9,186 bases of DNA from a halophilic archaeon J07HX64 (GTDB taxonomy: Archaea; Halobacteriota; Halobacteria; Halobacteriales; Haloarculaceae), in the NCBI GenBank assembly GCA_000416085.1, contig KE356579.1:2116628-2125813 (forward strand). Reading direction: 5' to 3'. The notes beneath the pieces were generated by a model. It was not told where the DNA came from. It did not search any database and was given only the letters and a program-made list of their open reading frames with translations. The position numbers and the translations under genes were made by a program. Each line of letters begins with the position of its first letter. The stretch's first letter is position 1. This document shows positions 1 to 5,957 of the stretch, piece by piece.

Positions 1-1243
1 CGCCATCGAGGTCGATTATCACCTTCACCAGCCCCTCGGCGTGCATCGCGTCGCCGCGGGCGGTGTCCGCGTAGCGGTAGGTGCTCGTGGCGTACTCCCG
101 GTCAGCCTCGCGCAACTCCGCCTCGCGGGCGCCCACACCGGCAACCTCCGGTGAGGCGAACACCGCAAACGGCATCACCGAGTAGTCGACAGGTTGGGGT
201 TGGTCACCGAAGATGTTCCGGACGACCGCACGAGCCTCGTGGTTTGCGCTGTGTTTCAGCAGAAACTCCCCGACGATATCGCCGAGTGCCCAGACACCGG
301 GCTGGTCTGTGCGCAGGAACTCGTCGGTCGCGACGAACCCCCGGTCGTCGGTCTGGACACCTGTCGCGTCGAGATTCAGCGTGTCGGTGTTCGGCACCCG
401 CCCGGCGGCGACGAGCAGTTTGTCACCCGTTGCCTGCACGTGTTCACCACCCTCGACAGGTCCGGGGTCCGGGCCGTACTCGTAGGGCCGGGCCTCGACG
501 GTGACCTCGCCGTCACCCGCGGAGTCGTCGACCGACACCGCCTCGTGGCTCGTGTGGACGGTGAACCGCTCACTGTAGCGCTCGGTGAACGCCGCGGCGA
601 CCTCCGCGTCGGCCTGCGGGAGCAGGTTCGGCCGGCGACCGATGATTGTCACGTCACTACCGAACGTACCGAAAAAGTGCCCGAGTTCGGCCGCGACGTA
701 GCCACCACCGACGATGACGAGGTGGCCGGGCGGGGTCTCCAGTTCGAGCGCCTCTCTGCTGGTCAGGTGCTCGACTGTCTGGAGTCCGTCGGTGGGCGGA
801 ACCGTCGGGCGGGTGCCCGCGGCGACGAGCACCGTCTCGGCCCGAATCTGTGTGCCGTCGTCCGGGCCGCCGGTTACCTCGACTGTCCGGTCGTCGACGA
901 AACGGGCCTCACCGTCGAGCAGGCGATGCTGGTCCGAGGCGGTCAGACCCCGCTGGATAGACGCCGCGTCGGCCTCGACCGCCTCGTTTACCTCCCGGAC
1001 GATCTCCGCGAACGCGACATCCTCGACGGTTGCATCGATACCGAACTCGTCGGCCTGTTCGACTGTCTCCAGCACGTCCGCGTGGTAGAGCAACTGCTTC
1101 GAAGGGATACAGCCGCGGTTGAGACAGGTCCCGCCGAGTGGACCCCTCTCGACCACCGCGACCGACTGTCCCTGGTTCACGGCGGCGTTTGCCACCTCGA
1201 GTCCGGACCCCGAACCGACGACGAGGAAGTCGACTGTCTCCAT
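1..1243 (-). CDS. Pyridine nucleotide-disulfide oxidoreductase (dihydrolipoyl dehydrogenase / mycothione reductase-like), C-terminus cut by window edge
   Basis: FAD-dependent class I disulfide reductase, probably cytosolic, passing electrons from NAD(P)H to a disulfide or the reverse. Read from the ATG at 1243, the first 414 residues are visible; the family is usually about 460-480 long, so roughly 50-60 residues lie outside. Visible motifs are an N-terminal dinucleotide fold (VVGSGSG, residues 8-14), the redox-active disulfide GGTCLNRGCIPSK with Cys40 and Cys45, a VLVAAGTRP segment, a second nucleotide-binding loop IVGGGYVAAELG, and the FAD-contacting ALGDIVGEFLLKHSANHEA. The GSGSG start and the LKHSANHEA stretch recall mycothione reductase more than the E3 subunit of 2-oxoacid dehydrogenases. 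Haloarchaea use gamma-glutamylcysteine, so bis-gamma-glutamylcystine reductase is a candidate role, but this is inference. The dimer-interface catalytic His-Glu pair is outside the window. A weak TATA-like TTCATT about 27 bases before the ATG would fit a leaderless transcript. Confidence 0.92.
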   Translation of the reverse strand, partial: METVDFLVVGSGSGLEVANAAVNQGQSVAVVERGPLGGTCLNRGCIPSKQLLYHADVLETVEQADEFGIDATVEDVAFAEIVREVNEAVEADAASIQRGLTASDQHRLLDGEARFVDDRTVEVTGGPDDGTQIRAETVLVAAGTRPTVPPTDGLQTVEHLTSREALELETPPGHLVIVGGGYVAAELGHFFGTFGSDVTIIGRRPNLLPQADAEVAAAFTERYSERFTVHTSHEAVSVDDSAGDGEVTVEARPYEYGPDPGPVEGGEHVQATGDKLLVAAGRVPNTDTLNLDATGVQTDDRGFVATDEFLRTDQPGVWALGDIVGEFLLKHSANHEARAVVRNIFGDQPQPVDYSVMPFAVFASPEVAGVGAREAELREADREYATSTYRYADTARGDAMHAEGLVKVIIDLDG

Positions 1244-1439
1244 ACCGACAGTGTGAACGCCTGCACAATGAACGTCCGGTTGCTGAACAGCTCCTCCCGT
1301 CGTCTGTACCCCGCAGAGTCTGTACTCCGGCCACTCCCACCTGGACCCGGTGCGTCGTTCGGCATTAATCCCTCCCGAGTGTGTGAGTGGGTCACACAGG
1401 TGGGCCGGGCACTAACCCGACGGGGCCCTCTGTACAGAT

Positions 1440-1808
1440 GTGACGGAAGACGAGTTCTACATCGACGACAGCATCGAGGAGTGTACCACCACAGGGTCGT
1501 TCACCGACCACGATATCGAGGACGGGTCGACACTGATACAGCGGAGCTACTACCGACTGGCCGACGGCGACCGGACAGAGTTCGAGCCGACGGGGTCGTT
1601 TTTCGACGCGCTGGAGTCGGCGTTCATCTGGGCGTATCTCGGCACCGTCAGGGAGAACAGCGTCCCCGAGCACGTCGAGGCTGCCATCGACGACGCACGG
1701 GCGCTCACCGCCGAGGAGTTCGAGGACCAGGAGGCCGACCTCAGAACGGAGGTGCTTCCGGCGTTCTACCGGCATCTCGCCGGGTTCCACTGCGCGTATC
1801 GCGGGTAG
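1440..1808 (+). CDS. Small acidic hypothetical protein (122 aa, GTG start)
   Basis: I do not recognise the family. The product is rich in Asp and Glu throughout, as expected for a soluble cytosolic haloarchaeal protein, with no signal peptide or membrane segment. The N-terminal third (about residues 1-55) is polar and probably beta-rich (GSTLIQRSYYRLADG). The C-terminal two thirds look helical, with a hydrophobic patch (DALESAFIWAYLGTV) and an aromatic/His tail ending in FYRHLAGFHCAYRG. The GTG at 1440 is chosen because the ATG two bases earlier runs directly into TGA. No Shine-Dalgarno sequence is visible, so a leaderless GTG start is likely, with only a weak TATA-like ACTAAC near 1411. It is divergent from the disulfide reductase across a 196-base spacer and converges on glpB. 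The halophilic amino acid bias in this frame is the main evidence that it is real. Confidence 0.75.
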   Translation: MTEDEFYIDDSIEECTTTGSFTDHDIEDGSTLIQRSYYRLADGDRTEFEPTGSFFDALESAFIWAYLGTVRENSVPEHVEAAIDDARALTAEEFEDQEADLRTEVLPAFYRHLAGFHCAYRG

Positions 1809-1820
1809 CACACCCCCTAC

Positions 1821-1844
1821 GTCACAGGGAGCACGTCCTGTCAC
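1821..1844 (+). terminator. Weak inverted repeat after the 122-aa gene
   Basis: GTCACAGG (1821-1828) can pair with CCTGTCAC (1837-1844) around an 8-base loop with a single C-C mismatch. It starts 13 bases after the TAG stop at 1806-1808, in the spacer between two convergent genes. No clear U-run follows, so a role in 3'-end formation is only a suggestion. Confidence 0.25.
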
Positions 1845-1964
1845 ACGGCTCCGGGCTTGCATCAGGCCGAACCCGCGGCCAGCACGGTCCGGTTCCGACT
1901 ATTCACCATCGTCGGCGAGTGTGTGTGCCGAGGGCGGCCATCTCAGATAAAGACCGACAGCCAC

Positions 1965-3335
1965 TCAGGGAACCGACCAGTTGCCGGCCGCGTGACCGGT
2001 GACGAGCGCGACGCCGTCGGCGGACTGCTCGGCGTCGTAGTCGACCCCACCGACGAGTCGACCGGCGACCCGGAGGTTGTCGTACTCGGGGCGACCGGAG
2101 GAATCAAGCGGCCGGAGGTCGGTGTCGACGGACACACCGGCACGGACCAGCGGGTGCTCCGAGAGCGGGGTCGATCCGGTCCAGTCCGAGCGGTCGTCGG
2201 GAAGCTCGACGTGACAGCCGAAGATCGGTTCGTGGATACCCGTCCGGTCGGTGGTCAGCCCCGGGCCCGTCAGGTCACCCGTCGCGAGCACGACCGATTC
2301 GGCGGCCCGTTGCCCGCCGGACAGCGAGACACGCCGGACGCGCCCGTCGCCGGTTTCGACATCGGTCACCGTGTCGTGGGTGATTGTGACGCCCGCATCG
2401 GTGAGCGCCGCGTGCAGGCGGCGTTCGAGTCGGCGGCCGGGGATACTCGGCGGACCGAGCGGCACCTCGAACACATCCGCGTGGAGGGCATCGGCGAGTT
2501 CCGCCCGGACTGTGTCGTGGTCGGTCAGGCCGAGCACCGCCGGAAAGCCGACCCGGCCCTCCGTATCGAGCAGCGGCCGGACACGCTCGACGAGCGGGTC
2601 GCGGGCCGGTCCCCCGTCGTCACCACCCATCATCGGTGACATCGCCTCGCTGGCGTCCATATCCGGCGGGACCGCCCCGGCGAGGTCCATATCGGGCTGA
2701 CCGACATCGCCGCTCGGGGCCTCGTCCTCGTCGAGCGCTGCCGCGAGCACCGGTCCGGAGGGGTACTCGGTGACCGTGCCCGGGAACGTGACCGTGTTGG
2801 CGGCAACCTCGTAGGGGAGCTGTGCCGCGAGGCGGTCGGCAACAAACGAGGCGTCGAGGTCGGGGGTCTGCTCGAACCCGACCAGTCGCATCGGCTCGTC
2901 ACGGCTGACCAGGCCGGCGGCCATCCCCGCCGGGTACCGCGCGACCGGACGCACCCGACCGGCGTGGGTGGGGGCGAGCGCGTTCCGCTCGGTTGCCCCG
3001 CCGCGGTAGTCGAGTGCCGCGTCGAACATCGAGAGCGCCGCCCGGAGTCTGTCCCGGCCGAGTTGCCGGTACGGGTGGTCCGCGGGGAGGGTCCCGAGCG
3101 CGTCGAGTGGCACCTCGACGGGTTCGTCACCGGTGTAGCCGAGCACGTCGACTGTTCCGGAGTGTGCGTCGAACCGGTCGTCGGCGACGACGAGCAGTTC
3201 GACCGCCGCAGCCGGTTGCTCCCGTGCGGCTGCGAGCGCCGCCACACAGCCCGCGAACCCACCACCGACCACGAGCACGCTCGGGCTGTCCGTCGGCGCA
3301 GTCGTGTCCTCCACTCCGGTCTGCTGGTCGCTCAC
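1965..3335 (-). CDS. glpB: GlpB-like subunit of anaerobic glycerol-3-phosphate dehydrogenase (FAD/FMN-binding)
   Basis: Second, flavin-binding subunit of a GlpABC-type dehydrogenase; in the family GlpB works with GlpA and is tied to the membrane by GlpC. Visible are an N-terminal Rossmann motif (VLVVGGGFAGCVAALAAA), the GlpB-type run HSGTVDVLGY, DHPYRQLGRD, GRVGFPAVLGL, DVFEVPLGPPSIPGRRLERRL, SVVLATGDLTGPG and the C-terminal VAGRLVGGVDYDAEQSADG, in family order. The GTG at 3335 is preferred because it overlaps the glpA stop as GTGA, with a G-rich GGTGG just upstream. An in-frame GTG at 3344 would add three residues and is equally possible. An insertion at about residues 202-244 (DNA 2604-2732) is low-complexity, with a 10-residue tandem repeat beginning PDMD. 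No glpC follows; the next 156 bases are gene-free and lead into a convergent gene. The length (456 aa) exceeds typical haloarchaeal GlpB, largely because of the insertion. Confidence 0.9.
   Translation of the reverse strand: MSDQQTGVEDTTAPTDSPSVLVVGGGFAGCVAALAAAREQPAAAVELLVVADDRFDAHSGTVDVLGYTGDEPVEVPLDALGTLPADHPYRQLGRDRLRAALSMFDAALDYRGGATERNALAPTHAGRVRPVARYPAGMAAGLVSRDEPMRLVGFEQTPDLDASFVADRLAAQLPYEVAANTVTFPGTVTEYPSGPVLAAALDEDEAPSGDVGQPDMDLAGAVPPDMDASEAMSPMMGGDDGGPARDPLVERVRPLLDTEGRVGFPAVLGLTDHDTVRAELADALHADVFEVPLGPPSIPGRRLERRLHAALTDAGVTITHDTVTDVETGDGRVRRVSLSGGQRAAESVVLATGDLTGPGLTTDRTGIHEPIFGCHVELPDDRSDWTGSTPLSEHPLVRAGVSVDTDLRPLDSSGRPEYDNLRVAGRLVGGVDYDAEQSADGVALVTGHAAGNWSVP
2604..2732 (-). repeat. 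Low-complexity insertion in glpB with a 30-bp (10-residue) tandem repeat
   Basis: On the plus strand the string GTCCATATC occurs at 2655-2663 and again 30 bases later at 2685-2693. This corresponds to two in-frame 10-residue copies, PDMDLAGAVP and PDMDASEAMS, followed by a degenerate Met/Gly/Asp-rich tail. The period is a multiple of three, so the reading frame is preserved. It sits between the conserved N-terminal half and the GRVGFPAVLGL block, which suggests a surface loop. Confidence 0.7.
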
Positions 3336-5086
3336 GGCTCCCACCCCACACGCGGACAGCAGCGTGGCCGCTCTGTTGTCGCCCCGAATCCGCTGTCGAA
3401 CGCCGCGATGTCCTCGTGTCCCAGGTTGTGCTGGTGGTCACGGTTCATCGTCGCCGCGTGGTCCCGGTGGGTGCGGGCCAGTTCTGTCGAGCGGGCGTCG
3501 ACAACCGGGCGCTGTCCGGCCCAGCGCTCCTCGAGTAGTGCCGCACAGGCCGTCTCGACCACATCGGTGTCGTGTGTGGGGTACAGTTGGGTTGCCAGCC
3601 GGTGTGCACACCGGCCGCCCTGGCAGTCACCGGTTGCCGCCGATGTGCGCACCCGGACACCGCCGAGGTCCGCGGCAGCACCTGTGCTGTCATCGAGTGC
3701 TGCCGACACCTCCGTGCGGGTCACCGACTGTGTGTGACACAGCACCGGGTTCTCACCCTCGGTGTGCAACACCGCGTTTGCCTGGCCCCCGAGACGGCGC
3801 TTGCTGTGCTCGTAGACCGACTCGGCGAGACCGAACGTCCCAACGGCCTGCGCCAGGTCGGGCACGTCCTCGCTCCCCGGTACCAGCAGTTCGTCGGTCT
3901 GACAGGCCCGCCTGATGCCGAACTCGCCGCAGACCTTGTCACAGACGCGCTCGGCGACCCGCCGGTGTGTGGTGACTGTCCCACCGAACACCGTCAACAG
4001 CCCCCAGCAACCCTGGCTGTCGTGGTCGAGCACGCCGAAGTCCCGCCCCTCGCCGACATCGAGGTGGTCGCGGTGCATCCCGAACGCCCTGAGCGGCTGT
4101 GCCCCATCGACGAGCGTCGAGAGCGAGTCCCGCGCTGCATCGACCGACGACGGGGCGACGCCGTCTGCCTCGTCCGGTGGTCCCTCGGTCGCGAGCAGCG
4201 TGTGCTGTCCAACTGGAACGGCGGTGTCGGGTGTCGTATCCGAGTCTGCCGGGCGTGTCACCGCCATCTCGACCGGTCGACCGCCGGCGACGAGTGTTGT
4301 TACCTGCCGCGGCGGAACGGGGACGGAACAACCCGCCCGGTCGGCCACCGCCGGCGCCTCCCGTCCGGCGGCGTTGACGATGTAGTCGACATCGAGTTCC
4401 TCGGTGGTCGGGGTGGGCGTCTCCTCGCTGCGATTGAGACCGTCCATATTGCTGCCAGACAGGCCCATTCCTTGCCCGTCGTCCGGGCGTACCCTCGCGT
4501 GACTCGCCTCGTCTGTGTGGTCGGGTTCAGTCGGTGCCGGGTCGTGGCTGAGCGTGGCAGTCTCGACAGTGCCGTCGACCACCTCGATATCGGTCACCCT
4601 CGCTCGGGTGTGGATGTCGGCGCCGTACTCGCGGGCGTCGCGGGCGGTTGCGACGGTCAGCAGGTGCGGGTCGATTGCGGCGTCCGGTACCGCGAGCGCA
4701 CCCTCCACCGTCGCGGCTAACCCGGGTTCGCGCTCGCGTGCCGTCGCCCCATCGAGTCGCTCGGCGGTGATCGAACAGCGCTCACAGGCCGCCTGGAGTT
4801 CGTCGAGCGCTTCACCGACGACCAGTCCACCGGTATCCTCGACACAGTGGCCGGCGATCTCGGACAGTGTGCGCCGCTCCGCGAGACATCGCCGGGCATA
4901 CTCGGGGTCCTCGCAGGCGAACTGTGCGCCGCTTGCGAGCAACCCACCCATCCGACCGACGCGCGATGTGACCAGTGGTCCCGGAGTGGCCAGCGTCACG
5001 TCCAGCCCGCGAATCGAGAGATCCCGCGCTAAACCGGCACCCAGCGGGCCACCACCGACGACCAGCACGTGTGGCGTATATCCCAT
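3332..5086 (-). CDS. glpA: Divergent GlpA-like subunit of anaerobic glycerol-3-phosphate dehydrogenase
   Basis: Resembles the catalytic FAD subunit of GlpABC, which oxidises sn-glycerol 3-phosphate to dihydroxyacetone phosphate. The full length of 584 aa is normal for haloarchaeal GlpA. The order is: Rossmann fold (VVGGGPLGAGLARDLSIRGLDVTL, split here as VVGGGPLGAG at 9-18 then LARDLSIRGLDVTL at 19-32), GRMGGLLASG (44-53), IAGHCVEDTGGL (77-88), VNAAG near 237, a C-terminal FAD segment ending GGTVTTHRR (about 368-376), and a BFD-like domain with C450 and the CQGGRC pair C488/C493. Unlike the family, the acidic residue expected after the second strand is missing (TLATPG), His-Ser-Gly-x-Arg-Tyr is replaced by ASGAQF, GVRPL by GMHRD, GGK by GGT, and the second Fe-S Cys by T452. 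An insertion occupies about residues 181-230. The ATG at 5086 is preceded by GGGAG at 5-base spacing. The frame is intact and the tail (TMNRDHQHN) is conserved, so it looks maintained, though glycerol-3-phosphate activity is doubtful. Confidence 0.88.
   Translation of the reverse strand: MGYTPHVLVVGGGPLGAGLARDLSIRGLDVTLATPGPLVTSRVGRMGGLLASGAQFACEDPEYARRCLAERRTLSEIAGHCVEDTGGLVVGEALDELQAACERCSITAERLDGATAREREPGLAATVEGALAVPDAAIDPHLLTVATARDAREYGADIHTRARVTDIEVVDGTVETATLSHDPAPTEPDHTDEASHARVRPDDGQGMGLSGSNMDGLNRSEETPTPTTEELDVDYIVNAAGREAPAVADRAGCSVPVPPRQVTTLVAGGRPVEMAVTRPADSDTTPDTAVPVGQHTLLATEGPPDEADGVAPSSVDAARDSLSTLVDGAQPLRAFGMHRDHLDVGEGRDFGVLDHDSQGCWGLLTVFGGTVTTHRRVAERVCDKVCGEFGIRRACQTDELLVPGSEDVPDLAQAVGTFGLAESVYEHSKRRLGGQANAVLHTEGENPVLCHTQSVTRTEVSAALDDSTGAAADLGGVRVRTSAATGDCQGGRCAHRLATQLYPTHDTDVVETACAALLEERWAGQRPVVDARSTELARTHRDHAATMNRDHQHNLGHEDIAAFDSGFGATTERPRCCPRVGWEP
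4397..4546 (-). repeat. Low-complexity insertion in glpA
   Basis: About 50 residues (181-230), rich in Asp, Glu, Pro, Thr, Gly and Ser, lie between the strand ending TVETATLS and the conserved LDVDYIVNAAG. The stretch looks disordered and includes GSNMDGLNRSEE. It falls where other GlpA proteins have a short variable loop. It shares short DNA strings with the glpB insertion (CCTCGCTG and CGTCCATAT on the plus strand). Confidence 0.5.
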
Positions 5087-5091
5087 CTACT

Positions 5092-5096
5092 CTCCC
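5092..5096 (-). promoter_or_regulatory. Shine-Dalgarno-like GGGAG before glpA
   Basis: The minus strand reads GGGAGAGTAGATG, placing GGGAG five bases before the ATG at 5086. This supports the chosen start and implies that the glpAB mRNA has a leader, unlike several neighbouring genes. Confidence 0.55.
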
Positions 5097-5199
5097 GTGA
5101 GGTGGGGTCTCACTTAGCTTCCGCGGTGCTCGTCTGTGCCTGCCTCGGTGCTGTCTCTCCCCGTGGACGTGACCGAGTTAGGGGTGGCCGGAGAACCGA

Positions 5200-5219
5200 G
5201 TTATCAGGTGTTCGATAAC
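5200..5219. promoter_or_regulatory. Inverted repeat GTTATC-N8-GATAAC upstream of glpA
   Basis: A perfect 6-bp inverted repeat (5200-5205 and 5214-5219) with an 8-base spacer lies in the 196-base gap between the membrane-protein gene and glpA, about 114 bases before the glpA ATG and 64 bases after the stop of the membrane gene. Its arms are A/T-rich in a G/C-rich setting. It could be an operator for glpAB or a 3' hairpin of the upstream gene; I see nothing that decides between them. Confidence 0.35.
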
Positions 5220-5282
5220 AGCGTGGCCAGAGGATTGTGCGACCCGACAAACAGAGGGCTCGATAGCCAAGTTGTCAGACGC

Positions 5283-5576
5283 TCAGACAAACAGCAGGGT
5301 GAACAGGGAGAGTATAGACACGATCGCCGCCACCCGGAGGAGATACGCGACCCGTGTGCGCGCAACCGGCAGTGACTCCGCGACACCGTTCAGCGCGAAC
5401 GAGACCCCGATCAGGAGTATCAATACCGACAAACGCCCGGTGGCGACCAGAGAGTACGCCGACCACACCCAGAACAGTCCGGCGACGACAAACCAGACCA
5501 GGCTCTGTGGCCGGCCATCCGGCTCCCGCGAGAGGTCTCCGAACACCCGGGTGCTGAGTCCCTGTTTGTCACTCAT
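5283..5576 (-). CDS. Small three-helix membrane protein (97 aa), function unknown
   Basis: The family is not recognised. A polar N-terminus of about 24 residues (MSDKQGLSTRVFGDLSREPD) is followed by three predicted membrane helices: about residues 25-45 (LVWFVVAGLFWVW core), 49-66 (LSVLILLIGVSFALNG core) and 76-97 (LLRVAAIVSILSLFTLLFV core). Arg residues in the loops (R73, R75) and the short inter-helix turn at TGR give plausible topology. The protein ends directly after the last helix. The ATG at 5576 has no clear Shine-Dalgarno sequence. An imperfect palindrome lies 23-37 bases upstream. It is co-directional with glpA, 196 bases away, so co-transcription is possible but not shown. The clean alternation of hydrophobic segments in one frame, with charged turns, supports it as a real gene. 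Confidence 0.78.
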   Translation of the reverse strand: MSDKQGLSTRVFGDLSREPDGRPQSLVWFVVAGLFWVWSAYSLVATGRLSVLILLIGVSFALNGVAESLPVARTRVAYLLRVAAIVSILSLFTLLFV

Positions 5577-5598
5577 AGCCTGTTGGTTGCCCGTGTGA

Positions 5599-5613
5599 GT
5601 ACATCATGATTAC
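5599..5613. promoter_or_regulatory. Imperfect palindrome before the membrane-protein gene
   Basis: GTACATCATGATTAC contains the perfect 8-bp palindrome ATCATGAT (5603-5610) with near-symmetric GTA/TAC ends. It lies 23-37 bases before the ATG at 5576, the position where an archaeal TATA element would sit. It could therefore be a repressor site overlapping the promoter. Confidence 0.3.
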
Positions 5614-5643
5614 GATGTGGGAGGGCCTCGACTTGTCCGAGCC

Positions 5644-5757
5644 GACGCTTCGGTACTCGGGGCGGAGCTTCGATGTCCGGAGTGGAGTTGTACTCAAGCG
5701 GACGCTTCGGCACTCGGGGCGGAACCTCGGCATCCGGGGCGGGGTTCCGGTCCCGGC
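5644..5757. repeat. 57-bp tandem duplication with ~20-bp sub-repeats
   Basis: Two units of 57 bases (5644-5700 and 5701-5757) both begin GACGCTTCGG, then read (T/C)ACTCGGGGCGGA. Each unit also splits into two related pieces of about 20 bases around a core like TC(C)GGRGNGGRG, giving four degenerate copies in all. The second unit has drifted from the first, mostly in its 3' half. The units are intergenic and contain no obvious gene. Confidence 0.8.
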
Positions 5758-5928
5758 AGTTCGACAGGCCCAATCACGCGAGGGCGAACACGGGCACACA
5801 CGTCGGCAGTTGAGAGCTGGCACACGGTCGTAACGCTCTCACCGGTTGAGGACAGCACGAGAGCCACCGACACCGCGCACAGAGGCGAAACACGGCAGCG
5901 GACAGCGAGGAGGTCGAACGTCCGAGGG

Positions 5929-5933
5929 TTTTT
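5929..5933 (+). promoter_or_regulatory. TATA-like element for the 101-aa gene
   Basis: The T-run in GGTTTTTGC is centred at 5931, 27 bases before the ATG at 5958. This is the spacing expected of an archaeal TATA box when transcription begins at or next to the start codon. It argues for the internal ATG over the ATG at 5943, which would lie upstream of the predicted transcript start. Confidence 0.55.
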
Positions 5934-5957
5934 GCGGCCGCCATGCGAGAGGCGTGT

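Larger units (their letters stand above)
5577..5957. other. Gene-free divergent spacer with promoters and repeats
   Basis: No convincing coding frame is present; the open frames here lack the acidic composition of the neighbours and read through repeated DNA (Arg/Pro/Ser-rich). The stretch holds the upstream regions of two divergent genes. From left to right there is an imperfect palindrome around ATCATGAT (5599-5613) near the membrane-gene start, a 57-bp tandem duplication (5644-5757), about 170 bases with nothing recognisable, and a T-run promoter element at 5929-5933. Confidence 0.7.

Noticed and set aside
194..2002. Long plus-strand open frame (602 codons) opposite the disulfide reductase and the 122-aa gene
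   Set aside because: Its product is Arg/Val-rich without recognisable motifs, while the opposite strand encodes an intact disulfide reductase with all canonical motifs. Long antisense frames are a by-product of high G+C codon use.
3572..4720. Plus-strand open frame (382 codons) opposite glpA
   Set aside because: The Cys/Arg/His-rich product has no domain pattern and lies entirely within the well-supported glpA gene on the other strand.
5644..5757. CRISPR array interpretation of the tandem units
   Set aside because: Only two drifted units are present, directly adjacent with no unique spacers, and no cas genes are in the window.
5573..5823. Two short minus-strand open frames over the 57-bp repeat that give repetitive Pro/Arg-rich peptides
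   Set aside because: The repetition comes from the DNA duplication. The composition is basic and Pro-rich rather than acidic, both frames overlap the membrane-gene start, and there is no promoter or ribosome site.
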